From Podospora pseudoanserina (lineage: Eukaryota > Ascomycota > Sordariomycetes > Sordariales > Podosporaceae): a stretch of 64,000 nucleotides of DNA. Each line of letters opens with the position of its first letter. Position 1 is the stretch's first letter. The stretch covers positions 2,108,001 through 2,172,000 of the forward strand of contig NC_085924.1 in assembly GCF_035222485.1 (NCBI RefSeq). The letters are read 5' to 3'. Shown here one piece after another: positions 35,915-48,051 of the stretch. The position numbers and the translations under genes were made by a program. The notes under the pieces are model-generated. The model was not told the origin of the DNA, made no database searches, and was given only the letters and a program-made list of their open reading frames with translations.

Positions 35915-38106
35915 TTTACACGGGGGAGAAGGGATGAGGGGATCCAGGGCGGTTGTGCCTCAGCGGAAAGGCAGCAGCCTTCGGCAAGAGCACAATGACA
36001 AGGAGCCTGTGTGATGAGTGTGGTGGTGCAACGCGACGGCGGCAGCAATAGGCCGGCCAACGGTCAAACTGCGTGCCCAAAACAGCCTTGGGGGTGTGAT
36101 GCTGTGGTGTTCAGGGCGCTGTGGCGTGACGAGGCAAGATGGCAGGGATTGTTCTGTGAGCTGGTATCCAAGCAAGCGCTGCCACGGGGATGACCATCAC
36201 CAAAAGAGGCCCAAGTTTCCAGCCCAGCTGCCCGTTTGACTCTTCTCGGGAATGGTGTAGAACTTGGGCTCTTGGAGCGGAGGGGGAGAACAACTGTGAA
36301 GATGATATTCGCGCTCTGCAAAACGTTGCTCAGCTCGCTTGGTTTGAGTGGAACGCTGGACAATTTGGCAACAACGGCAATGTGTGCGTCGCCAGTCGGA
36401 TCCATGCGACGCAGCACAGCTCAAGACTACTTGGAGAAAAGGGCCACAGGGCATGGAAATGATGGGGTACAAAAGGGCTGGCAAAACGGTGCCCAACCTC
36501 GAACGGGCAGCGATAGGGAGACATGCCCCGCAGTTGTGGTGCTCCTGACGCAAGTGGTTGACAGGGTCTCCAGATCTGAAAGATGGTGAGGGCCATCTTG
36601 AGACAAGGTGAAGTTCGTCCCCACTAAGAACTGCAGAACCGGGCAATTCGTAGCAACCCGGTTGGCTTGAGGCTTCGAAAGATTCTATCCTGCGAGTGGA
36701 CGCTGAGCCACACCATCTTGTTGCAACAAGTATGCCATCCCTCGAGGGTGGGAGAAGGCTCAATGGAAAAGTGACAGGGCTCAGTCGGCAGGCTGTGGCA
36801 GTCTATTTTTCAAGACTGGGCCATCCTATAGGTTGCTAAGAGGATGCCACTCTGAGATACGTCCGCGGTGCTTACTTGAGCAAACCGTCAGGCTGTGTTC
36901 TGCTCTCCAGAGCTGATGATCTGCATTCATACCCCGAGCCAGATGGCGGCCTCTTGTGGCGACGGAACTGGCAAACTGACAGAATTGTTCGATCGGCTGG
37001 TCATGTTTTGTGGTCATGATAATCTTGAACCCTGACTGGTTATGAGGCCCTGCGAGAAGGCGGGGAAAGAAAACAGAGAGACGTTGTGGTGCTGACGATG
37101 AGCCAATCATAGAGACCGCAACACTCGGAGCCAAGAACAGGTACCTGGATCTGAGTGGTCTGGGGAGCCAAGACGGAGTGACTGCAATGCGGCCCCGCGA
37201 GAGGCCGCCATTTGGTGCGGGGCCGATGAAGCGTGATTGCTGTTCGGAACTGTGCTGAGCGCCTATGAGGGAGCGGCCAGTATGGGAATGCAGTACCGAT
37301 GCCGGGCGTCATGCGGCATTGCATTGATATGGCTCAGTGAAGGTGGCTGTTCCTGTACGAGGAGGTAGATAGGTAGGTGCCTGGCTGCCTTTCAGTTGTC
37401 CCAGAGCACACTGAAATATAGTCGAGATTAGCGGGCGGCCAACCAACCTTGAAGCAAATCAACATATCAAACTAATCACGCATGAATTTGAACACAAGGT
37501 TTCGAAGACAACCGGTCAGGCAACTCCCACGTCGCATTATGCTACCACAAAATCTTGACTATTCCACCCGGACGCAAACACCTCTCATACCACACCATCA
37601 ACATTGTGTCCTGCTTCGTTCTGTCTGACTACTGCCACCACCAAGGCCCTCCTGCTGTTCGGTAATTCCGTTTCTCGAAGCCTAGAATAGGGTATAGCTG
37701 TCACCGATCGAAGTGCCGCTTACCACGGCGCCGAGGTGGGGTTAGTATGAATGAGGGGGTATGAATGTGTAAAAATAGGTTGCTTGAGCAAATAAAAGAG
37801 TAAAGGAAAAAGGTAAGAAAGGCAGGCTATGAAATAGGGGATATGTAAGCCAAGTTGAAGTGGCACCACGCGACGACGAAAGCGTCTTGGATCCGTTGTT
37901 GAATGCCCCATGTTTTGGTTGCAAAAACACCGACAGCTCAAGCACAGACGACCCAAGTTCCGGTTGACAGTGATCGTTCACCGCGATGTTGTATCACGGA
38001 ATAGATCATTGCGACCGCAGCTCCCCACCTTGTGAGACGGAGAGACCGACAGATCTTTTCATCCTGGACCCCAATTTCATGCCCGCGTTGTTGTCGGCAG
38101 GACTGA
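35915..38106. other. 2.2-kb intergenic region upstream of the VOC-like gene
   Basis: Lies upstream of the VOC-like gene and downstream of EMG1. Several overlapping frames on both strands (longest 36197-36763 minus) have no protein character or conserved motif. A non-coding transcript is possible but not shown. Confidence 0.4.
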
Positions 38107-39358
38107 TTATAGAATGTCCCAGCAGTCCTCGGCGGCGTGGCAGAACTTGCTGCAGGCAACACTGGCTGAAAGGCTGTAGTTGCTGATCGAAATCTTCTCG
38201 TCCACATATGCGTCGGCAAAGTTGTCGGCGCCCTTGGCCATGGCGCCAACAAACACGCAGATGCTCTCGTCATCGCCGAGGGTGTCGACATAGTCGCGCA
38301 CACGAACCAGAGGGGCCTCGAAACTGAGCGTGACCTTCCGGCAGTTGGGCGGAAGATGATCGGTGATGGGGTTCTGAATCACCTTGAGAAGCTTCTCCTG
38401 CGAGTTGGCGCCCTTGATGGAAAGGCGGTGCAGCAGCTGCACCATCAGACCAGCGAAGCGTTTGAAGGTGCGCGGGATGCGAACAGATGGGGACACCTCG
38501 ATCAGAACACCCTTGGCTGTTTGAATATAGATCTGGAGTTTCCCTGCCTTGTTCACCGGCGAGTCGAGAAGGGTCAATAGGCACTGCGAAACACACGGCA
38601 TCTGTCAGCAAAAGGAATAATCTGCAAATGTGAGCGTGGCATGTTCAAACCTGATGAGTGATATCTGGACGGGCATCACTGATGTCCCTGTTCATCTTGC
38701 GCATGACGCCAATGTGTTCGTCGCTGTTGAGCAAGGAGTACTTATCCTCCCTTTGCATGCCCATACGACCAGCGCCGCCGTGCGAGGCCTTGTAGGTTTC
38801 GAGGCTGGCATTAGAGAGGACGACGATAAGGCGCTTGGTGTTCTTGTCGGTTGGGGGGATAGGCACATGCTGCTCAGCAACCAGCTGCGGCAGGGCTGGA
38901 GGAGGCAACGACTGGGTACCTGTCATGTTGGATTGCCTGGTCAGAACACCGTAATTTGTTGAAAAAAAGGACTTCTGCACAGGAAGGCTTGTGGCTGCCG
39001 ATCTGGTGTTGGCAATAGTCTCCAAACAAATTGTTTGATGGCTCTCAAGTTCAGTTGTGAAATAGAGAAAAAAATGGGATGCCCGCTGTTCGAGGGGAGA
39101 CCCGGCAGTAGCTGGGCTCAACAAATCGAAACACCTGACTGGAAGTGGGGTCGTGCCAGAACCGGCCATCACGGCCATCTACCTATCTTTGCGTGCTTGC
39201 CAAACGTCGCTCCAAAGTCGCAGAGACCGCAGAGACAAAAAAAGAAATCACCAATAAAGGACGCCATCCACTGGCAGAACAGAGATAGCCATCAAAGGTG
39301 TGGCAATGGGAGACTTACGGGGCCGCTTGCCAGCACGGTACTCGGGGGAGGAAGACAT
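38107..39358 (-). CDS. EMG1: 18S rRNA pseudouridine N1-methyltransferase Emg1/Nep1
   Basis: Three exons (39358-39319, 38919-38651, 38583-38107) give 261 residues, close to the usual 250. Emg1 is a SPOUT-fold enzyme that methylates a pseudouridine of 18S rRNA in the nucleolus and is needed for the small subunit. Motifs: [36 protein letters not shown], the SAM knot region [20 protein letters not shown] and a Tyr/Ser-containing C-terminal end. Intron 1 is 399 nt, long for this window. It joins KRPR to TQSLPPPAL in frame. A Met just before exon 2 (ATG at about 38926) is an alternative start. Confidence 0.92.
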
Positions 39359-41756
39359 GTCTGTGGTGTATAGGCCGAACAGTGATGGGTTGATCTTAAG
39401 AGATGGAGAGGAGAACGGCGAGCGTGGCAATGGAGGTAAGTAAATATCAACGAAGCACTGGCGGACGAGGAAAAGTTTGAATTGGCGGTGAAAGTCGGAG
39501 ACAGAAGGGGCACGGTGCAAGGTGAGCGAAAGGTTATGGGGGCTTTTAATGCAAAAAAGAAAAGGCGCCGAACCGCAGATTCGGGTAATTTTCGACCTCT
39601 CTAGGTGGCATCTACCCGGAGTTTGGTGGGTACGGAACCTAGAGCAGTCGGGGTCCGGAGAGAGCATGGGCATCAGAGATAAGACCCCAGCCGGGACAAC
39701 GGAGGAGCAAAGAGCTCGATGATGACCCGAACCACAATGCTCGGCACAGATCCCGCGTCTTGGAGCCGTTCAAACAATGGCTTTTTGCAACGTCGTCTTA
39801 GCATTGTCTCCCCCTACACAGCACATGCAATCATTCAGGATGGTCGACCAGACCGCGGCGAAATCCTTTGACAGAGTTTTTTCTTGAAGTTTTGGCGTTG
39901 CAACTCAACCCGCCCCAGGCTAAGCCTTTCCAGGAACGCCGAGGACAGAAGGGGTGGATGACGGGTCGGTCAAAGACGGAGCTGACGGAGATGTTCTCCA
40001 CTTCTTTCTGTATTACGTGGTTTACCGGATGGGCCAGCATTCTTACATACAGTAGAGATGCCATGATCAACGACGCCAGCTGGGGTGATTGAAGCTTGTT
40101 CTTGTACCCTCCCCACTCCCCAAAGACCCTGGCTTGGCAGAATAGGTAGACGGACGGTTGCCATTTGGATCGATGGTGGCAGCCAAGTATTGCTGTCACT
40201 CAACTATTCATCCGCCGTATCCGACTCGGGTCCTGGACGGCCAAGCTGACATGCATGGCGTTGCTGCTGGCCTCTTGGTGCGAATGTTGGACAACAAGAG
40301 TGCGAGACCCGCCAGGCCCTCTTCTGGTCCTGGACCCGACTCATGTATAATAGTAGGTAAGAATTCGTCTGTTCGCGAGCGCAGAAGGCAGAAAGTGAAC
40401 TAGTTATTGAAGAAAGGCTGCGTACTCTCTCATACCTACTTCAAGATAAGGAAGGTAGTGTCTATATGCTGTCTGTCGAATAAAGATGTGGTTCAATTGC
40501 TGAAGCGGCCTGGCCCGTTACACCGTTGCTCCCTCTGACAGGGCCCTTGTTTCACACCACGATGACCCCATTCCCCCGCGCCCCACCTCTCCAACCTCAA
40601 CATCTTCAACTTGGCACGTGCGCGGGCTTGTTTCCACATCCATCTCATCCCGACCGACACGCCGGAAAAGCGGACGAACACTTATGCTTGACTTTTGGAT
40701 CTTAGGGCCAACTGTCGCTCGGTTGAGTCCAGATCACGAGCTCGGCGACAGTTCTATTTGCTACCTAACAACAGCCCGAGGTGCGTCTCAGCTAGAGAAC
40801 TTGTGCAGAAATGACATTTGTGAAGCCAACATAGGTAGACACATCAGTTGTCATGGCCGCTGTCGCCGCCGCCGCCGCGATCCGGTGTGGTTTTTCAAGG
40901 CGTCGCCGTAAATCAACGTGGACTAGTCTAGGCCCCCTCCTTTTTCTTCTAGCTAGGTCACACGAACGTTGGCCTTTCGGATTTCACCCTGTGCTCTGCC
41001 ATCGTCATCTGTCCACCCTGGTTGCGGCCTTTGTCATGGTCGTCGCGTCTTCGTGGCCGATGTGGCCGACACAGCGCTGAATCTTCCCTAGACTTGCGAT
41101 CTTCGAGTTGAGACTATACCCAAACTCGAACGCTAATACGCCCGTGTCTTGTGTCGCTACAGCGTCCTCGCACCTCGATATCGTCTGATTTACTGGGCTT
41201 CTTTGGCCTGGTCTCCCACCACCACCACCGCATTTCTCTCCTCCTCCCCAAGCCATCTCTCACACCAAGGCCGAACGAATGTAGACAGATTCTCCGAACC
41301 TTACCCTTTTTGACTATCAAACCAGCCCTTTGCCACTTCTTTCTTCTGGCACCCTGTTTCAAGAGCACTCTGCGGCCAGTTGACCTCGCCCTCCGCTCTG
41401 TCCTGGGCCATATTCAGGCTCGCCGTCTCTTCTCCTCTCTTCGGCCACGACGATGGATCCAAGAGGTCTCACCTGTCTTTCGGGCACACATGTTGAGCTC
41501 GGAGGCCTGATATAACATATCCCCTCAAGCCACCTCCGTCGCTAGGTTCTTATTTTGTGATTTTTTTGTCTTGTGTGTAGTTACCAAGTCTCGATCCTTC
41601 TTTGTTCATTTTCTTCACACTTTTCTTTGATCCACTTGCCGGCCAGGTCTGGACAGATCACGTTGAGCGTGGATCTAATCCTACTTTCGTTCTCTTCATA
41701 CATTCGTTTTTAGGCAGCTGGTTTGTATCGTTCTTTTACCTTGCCAGTCTGGCACC
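39359..41756. other. 2.4-kb divergent intergenic region, EMG1 and secreted-protein gene
   Basis: Holds the upstream regions of two divergent genes. Pyrimidine-rich DNA at about 41200-41756 may be the long leader of the secreted-protein gene. No gene recognised; scattered frames lack motifs. Confidence 0.45.
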
Positions 41757-43334
41757 ATGGCTTTCAAGAGGTTTTTCTGGGTCTCCTCGCTCATTTCGCT
41801 GGCCCTTGCTCAAGCGCAGAATAACAATCAAGGAGGTGCCACATTAGACCCAGAGGTCATTCAACAAGGCTCTTTTGTCGATGGCAAGAGCTCTTTGGGT
41901 GCCGAGGATGTTCAGGCAGCCTCAGCAACCTCCCAAAACAACTTCATCAACTTTTGCAAGGGGCAAACACTTACCAACGGTTTCCAAATCACGACCGGTT
42001 CTTGTAACGGCATTGGTATGTCAACGACACAGACAGATATCTTCATGAAGCGCTACTGACAAAGGCCTGAATTAGTGATGGGTCAAATTCCTGCTAAAGA
42101 CCGAATGATCTCCACCGTCATTACAAACCCAGCGAACGGTGCCACCATTCCGTCTAATCAAGACTTTGAGATTGTTGTTCAAGTTACCAACCTCAATGCC
42201 GGAGCCTTTACGAACGCTGCTGTCACCTACTATTCCGCACCCCAGCAGTTGGATAACGGCAATATAGTGGGACATACTCATGTAACCGTACAAGACACGG
42301 GTGCCGATCTGAACCCTCAACAACCAATGGATCCGCAACAGTTTGCCTTTTTCAAAGGTATCAACGACGCCGGTAACGGCCAGGGCAGACTTAGCGCTGC
42401 GGTGACTGGTGGCCTTCCGGCCGGAAACTACCGTGTCTGCACTCTGACAGCCGCAGCCAACCACCAACCAGTCATCATGCCTGTCGCCCAGCGCGGATCA
42501 CAAGATGACTGTGTCAGATTCACCGTTACTGGTGACGGGAACACTCCGAACGAAGCCGCCAACAATGGCGCAAAGGGTCAGGCAGCAGCAGCTCTGGTTG
42601 CTGATGCTATTGCCCTCGGCCCCGGCGCCCCTAATCCGGGTGGCAATAATGCAGGAGGGAATGGTCAAGGAAACGGGCAAGGCAACGGGCAAGGCAACGG
42701 GCAAGGCAACGGGCAGGGCAACGGGCAGGGCAACGGGCAGGGCAACGGGCAGGGAAACGGGCAGGGTAACGGGCAGGGTAATGGGCAGGGTAACGGGCAA
42801 GGAAACGGGCAAGGCAACGGGCAGGGTAACGGGCAGGGCAACGGGCAGGGTAACGGGCAGGGTAATGGGCAGGGTAACGGGCAAGGAAACGGGCAAGGCA
42901 ACGGGCAAGGTAACGGGCAAGGCAACGGGCAGGGTAACGGGCAGGGTAACGGGCAAGGGAATGGGCAAGGAAATGGGCAAGGAAATGGGCAAGGGAATGG
43001 GCAAGGAAATGGGCAAGGAAATGGGCAAGGAAATGCCGGAAATCCAGCCGGTGGCGATGCTGCTGCCGGGAATCCAGCCGGTGGTGATGCTGCTGGTGGT
43101 AATGGTGGCGGCGGGAACGCGGCTGGCAACAACAATGCAAATGCTGGCAACAACAAGCAAGCAGATGGCCAGAATAGGGAGGGCAAGGGAAAAGGGAAGG
43201 CCAACGGCAATGATAACGCCCAACAAGAGCAAACAGGACAGGAAGGCCCAGCACTTGATCCTGCAGCGGCACCTACCCCTCCTGCGGCAGCTCGTCTTGC
43301 CCGTCTTGCTCGCCGTCGGAGATTCATCGCATAA
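41757..43334 (+). CDS. secreted fungal protein with (GQGN)31 repeat
   Basis: Two exons (41757-42015, 42076-43334) give 505 residues. Residues 1-20 are a signal peptide (MAFKRFFWVSSLISLALAQA). Residues 55-260 form a conserved domain (SQNNFINFCKGQ, then GQIPAKDRMISTVITNPANG, GHTHVTVQD, LPAGNYRVCTL, DDCVRFTV) found in many ascomycete secreted proteins of unknown function; four Cys are likely paired. Then come 31 perfect GQGN units, a Gly/Asn/Ala-rich spacer, a basic/Gln stretch and an Arg-rich end. Probably a cell-wall or extracellular protein; no GPI signal is visible. Function not known. Confidence 0.85.
42660..43031 (+). repeat. 12-nt coding minisatellite, 31 copies
   Basis: Unit AAYGGGCARGGN repeated 31 times in register without indels, encoding Asn-Gly-Gln-Gly. 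Units vary only at silent sites except the first (GGT for GGG, also silent). Units 9-15 (42756-42839) and 16-22 (42840-42923) are near-identical 84-nt blocks, so part of the array grew by a larger duplication. Confidence 0.97.
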
Positions 43335-44503
43335 ACGCCACGCTCAAGTATGGCTACCAGGTAGGTAGCTATATCGTATATACACCCTCACTCCCTGGTG
43401 GAATGGCAACGACGCCTGTTCATCCCAAATCCGCATGTGCTTGCAGATAGCTGTTGATATGACGGAGAGAAGAAGTTGGTGTGGAATAGGGGGAGGTAAT
43501 AACGATTCAATTTTATAATATAGAGGGTTAGGGTTCAGATAAGTAGCTATAGTCTAGTCTAGGTAATGGACTGTAATGTATTTTGGATTCGTTGCTTGAT
43601 GATTAAGCTCGGAGGCATGACGCAAGATGCGTCTTCAAACGTAGAGCAGTGAACAGGGGCTTGGCAAGCCACCTGCAGTCTTACCAGACTCATTGGCCTC
43701 CCGTGCCTCCCACTGGTGGTTGGAGGAGGGGTTCAGGGCGCCATACGTCATCACACAAAGGCTCGCGGGGACCATGTTATGTTCTCGGCATGGAACCAGT
43801 TCGAGGCAGGCTGCTTGCTGATTCTGGAGCTCACTTCACTTCCAGTCTTCTCCAGCAGCACTGGAGTCGATTGTGCATTTGATATCATCAGACTGGCAGC
43901 AGGGTCCTTCTCTCTCTGCACAACCATCTGTACAGGACAAGACCTCCATGAGTCGACCGGGGTGGCCAGTTCATTTTTGGCCGACATCCCGATCAGCAGA
44001 CAACGGAACCCCAGTCAATCAAAAAGGCCTGTCCAAGCCCAGCTCCTTTCCCGAAAGGGGCCCTCCGCCAAGCACTCTCGAGACGACGACGTCGTCGGTC
44101 GACATCACCGCCTAGACCCCCAAATCGCCATCCCCATCCATCCAGTATAGGGATATCCGTACATCGCACCCGTCATCTCTTTGCGCTCGACCACTACTTT
44201 TCTAATCTATTGCGCCCGCCGCCAAAAACACAGCATACAAGATAATACCTATCTCCTTCTCTGCGTGAGACACCGTCCAGACCTGTGAAAGCATTCTGTG
44301 TCGCATGTACGCCCCATCGTCTCATTCTTGCTCTTCTTCCGCGCGCAGCGCACCCTGGCACCAGGAGGCAGCCGCTTCCCATCTGTACCAAGTATCGGAG
44401 CTAATAATTGGTGAACCAGCCCTCAGCGAGTCAACACCTGTGCGGCCAAACTCTAAAGCGCCTATATGTCTTCCCGTTGCACTTCGCATTAGCACCGACC
44501 ATC
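43335..44503. other. intergenic, upstream of SLM1
   Basis: 3' flank of the secreted-protein gene and leader of SLM1. A GGGTTAGGGTT stretch at about 43525-43535 is isolated. No gene seen. Confidence 0.5.
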
Positions 44504-47172
44504 ATGTCAACCAGCCGGTCTCCAGCTGGCGTCGTTCCCCCCCCTCCCCTCAGTCAGGACCGTGGATACGGCCCTTCAAACCATTTTCCTCAGCAGCAGC
44601 ACGGCATGGAACAGGGCTATCCCACGGCTGCAGCAGATGCCGAGACCCTCTCCAATACCATTGCAAACTCCCACGTCGAACACGACAACCACCTTGACGG
44701 TCCCATAGCCCCGCGTCCGACCAAGTTTACCGAAGAGTGGGATGTTAGCCAGCGAGGAAGCTCCATTATTGACGGCCAGAGATATAGCAAGACCAGTAAT
44801 CACATCAACAACAGTGCGATGCAGCGGTCCAGTTCCTACGCCGGCTCCGTCGCCGGCATCACCAACGATGGAGCGACATCTCTGTCTCGTGGCAACACCC
44901 TGAAGAAGAAGGCATCCATACGGAGGAGCGGCAGTCTGAAGCGAAGTAACAGCCGGCGGAGCATGAAGGCAGGCAGCGTGAGGAGTCTTGCCCTTCAGCC
45001 AACGACAGACCAGGATGAACTTCACAGCGCCTTCTACTGCCCAGTGCCCACATCGGGTAGTCCGACTGAGGTTCTTGCGAACCGCTTTCAAGGTTAGTGC
45101 TTGTCTCGACCAGATCACCCATCCTTGCGATCTTGTGGCTAACCTCATGCTTGAAGCCTGGCGCAAGATTCTCAAGGACTTGATCACATACTTTCGCGAA
45201 ATCCAAGCACACTATGAACACCGAGCCAAGTCGCTAATCAAACTGGGCAATGTGCTGAACAATATCACGACGCCTCCGGGCTTCATCGCGTCCGGTGGTC
45301 TCGATGACGCATTGCAGATTTTGCGAGGGCACAACAAACAAGCCATTATGGAGGCTAACAAGGCGAGAGAGATTGAGGAGGATGTCATCTTGGCACTGAC
45401 AGGTCTGCGTAGCGACTTGCATCAGAAGATCAAAGAGATCAAGAACCTATCAGGCGACTTCAAGAACTCGGTGGATAAAGAGATGGAGGCGACTCGCAAG
45501 GCTGTAAATAACCTACAGGACGTCTTGGGCCAAACCGAGCTCGACACGGCCTTGACAACTGGAAAGCAAGATCCTTATTTATTACGACTTAACGTTGACC
45601 GGCAGTTGGAGAAACAGATAGATGAGGAAAACTACCTGCATCAGGTAAGCCCCCCCTTGCAAGGCGGTGCGCAGAGTGATACTCATTGTTCCTATTCAAG
45701 GCATACCTAAACCTAGAGAACTCGGGGAAAGAACTCGAGTCGATTGTCGTCGGCGAGATCCAAAAGTCATACAACGCCTATGCCAGCATACTCAAGCGGG
45801 AAGCAGACTCTGCCTATGGAACCATCGAAGAGCTTCGGCTTGGCCCCATCACCCTGGCCAAGGACGCAGAATGGCTATCTTTTGTTCACAGAGATGAACG
45901 CTTTGTTGACCCCGACCTTCCCATGCGGTCAGCTGAGTTCATACATTACCCAGGACGGGATCACTATGCTTGCCAAGAGATCCGAGCGGGCTTGTTGGAA
46001 CGGAAGAGCAAGTACTTGAAGAGCTACACAGCCGGATGGTATGTTCTTCTCTTGCCGAGACCACGTGTACAAGGTTTGTTTGTACTGACACATGCAGGTA
46101 CGTTCTTTCACCCACGCATCTGCACGAGTTCAAATCTGCGGACAAGACACAAGCACCCGTCATGTCCCTCTACCTGCCGGAACAGAAGTTGGGATCGCAC
46201 TCCACAGAAGGCGGATCCTCGAATAAGTTCGTTCTCAAGGGCCGCCAGACAGGATCGATGCATCGTGGCCACACATGGGTATTCCGCGCGGAGAGCCATG
46301 ATACGATGATGGCCTGGTACGAGGACATCAAAACTTTGACCGAGAGGACTCCGGAAGAGCGAAGCAATCTCGTGCGTGGCAACAGTCGAAGCATTAGCAG
46401 ATCATCTCAACGGTCGTCTCTTAGCAGCGACGGGGTCGACGATGACGAAGACCCCCCCTTCATGGCAACTGCCGCATCCGTCAATCAGCAGCCGAGACCA
46501 GACTCCCTGCCTCGACGTCCTTCAGGTGGGCGATTCCCATCTGACCTCCAAGTAAACGCACAACGAGGCTTACAGGTCCCCCTCTCGCCGCTTAGCATAA
46601 GCTCCGAACCAAACAGATACGACGAGAACGATCGCGATGTCATTGTTGCAGCCAATACCATCCCCAGAAGTGAGCTAGGACCGCAATATCATATCCATCA
46701 GCATTTCGATACGTCATCGACAACTCGACGGAACGAGGACCTGCGCTCGCCACCCATCCCCCAGACCAGGACAACAACAGGCGCCTACGAAGAACCAAAC
46801 GGACGTGTCGTTGGGTCTGCAAATAACCAAGTCTACACCAATGGAGGATCGGATTCTTATCAGAAAGATGGCATGGTGTGGGCAGAACCAGTTCCTATCT
46901 CGCCTTCCACGCTCAGAGATCAGGCTCAAACATTGTCCTCACGAGCCGATGCAGATGATCGACTCTATGCCACACAGAACATCTCGGTGACAGACGGCCA
47001 AGATGGCTACAAGTCGGAGCCTCGAGGGAACTGGTATGGGCAGGCCAATGGAGGTATAGCCCAAAACGACCCGCAAGTACGACCAGGCGCCGAGCGAACA
47101 GACAGTGCCCCGACCATCTCACATCTACATATACCTGGGGAGTATCCCAAGAGTTCGACCAGCGGTTTTTGA
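44504..47172 (+). CDS. SLM1: PI(4,5)P2-binding Slm1-like protein (F-BAR-like and PH domains)
   Basis: Four exons (44504-45092, 45157-45644, 45701-46038, 46098-47172) give 829 residues. Slm1/2 bind plasma-membrane PI(4,5)P2, are TORC2 targets and sit at eisosomes. Order: disordered Ser/Arg/Pro-rich N-terminus (1-190), a helical F-BAR-like coiled region (about 195-430; AWRKILKDLITYFREIQAHY, many charged heptads), a PH domain (about 440-590; VLSPTHLHEFKS, SNKFVLKGRQ, HTWVFRAESHDTMMAWYEDI), then a long disordered Ser/Pro/Gln tail. Acceptor and donor sites keep one frame across all introns. Confidence 0.92.
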
Positions 47173-48051
47173 TACCCTTGAAAGAATGTAAAAACTGGCT
47201 CGGAGGGTTTTCTTTTTGTGTTAATTGTTCTTTAATTGTCCTCTGGCGCGAACCGTCGAAGTTCAAGGCCCCTTTTATTCACTGTCAGTGGTGTCCAGTA
47301 CCAGCCTTTCCCTGCTAGTTGAAGATCCAACAGTCTCGCAGATGGCAGAATGTTATTGTTTATCCCCATTACCGCTCTCGGTATTAAATAACGAAGATAT
47401 CTTTGTGATTGAAGACCGGATCTTGGACACTGCCACCGCTATTTGCCTCACCTTCTCATGTGATCCAGTCTCATTGCGAGGCTGCACCCTGACAGAGATG
47501 TATGCGCTGGTGTTCGTGTCGCTGATTTGAGTTTGCAACCAACCTCCCAACCTCGCACCGCCTTCATCAAGAGCCCTGAGCGCACTAGTCCCTCAGGCTT
47601 TTGTATATCTCGGGGAGGTTGGAGAGAAAAGAGACAGGATTTCATGCATCTCTGGGACACGCCCGATCCTCTTGTGATGGCGTGCGCTCGAACAGCCTCT
47701 GCGCTGCGCTATGTACATCGAGCTCTTCAAGTTCCGATCGTAGCCACGAATCCCGCGTTCTATTTAAACTAAGCCAGCCCATGGACCCCCAACCAACATA
47801 CTGCCATCTTCCAGGCATGACCATCTGCTTTTAAGAAGGCCAGTGTGCCTCCAACTTCCCTCGTTGCGCTTCTCACACTCTCCTGTCAATATTGGTCTAT
47901 CTCACTCCCGAATTCCATTCTTTAACTGCAACGTCCGACCAGCTAGATGCGTGTGTGAGGATACAACCAGAGAACACCTGCCCTACAGCTTTCACTGGTC
48001 TTCTCTCTCCTCTGCTCACCTGTGACAAAATATACTCGCAAAGCAGAAACC
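47173..48051. other. intergenic between SLM1 and the MFS gene
   Basis: Holds the SLM1 3' end and the leader of the MFS gene, both on the plus strand. Frame 47225-47530 has no protein character. Confidence 0.5.

Noticed and set aside
36197-36763. 188-residue minus-strand protein
   Set aside because: No family motif, overlapping open frames on both strands, and no splice logic.
42660-43031. CRISPR-like array
   Set aside because: It is a contiguous coding minisatellite without spacers, in a fungus.
42498-43368. Long proteins in the other five frames across the GQGN array
   Set aside because: A 12-nt repeat without stops opens all frames; only the frame with the signal peptide and conserved domain is real.
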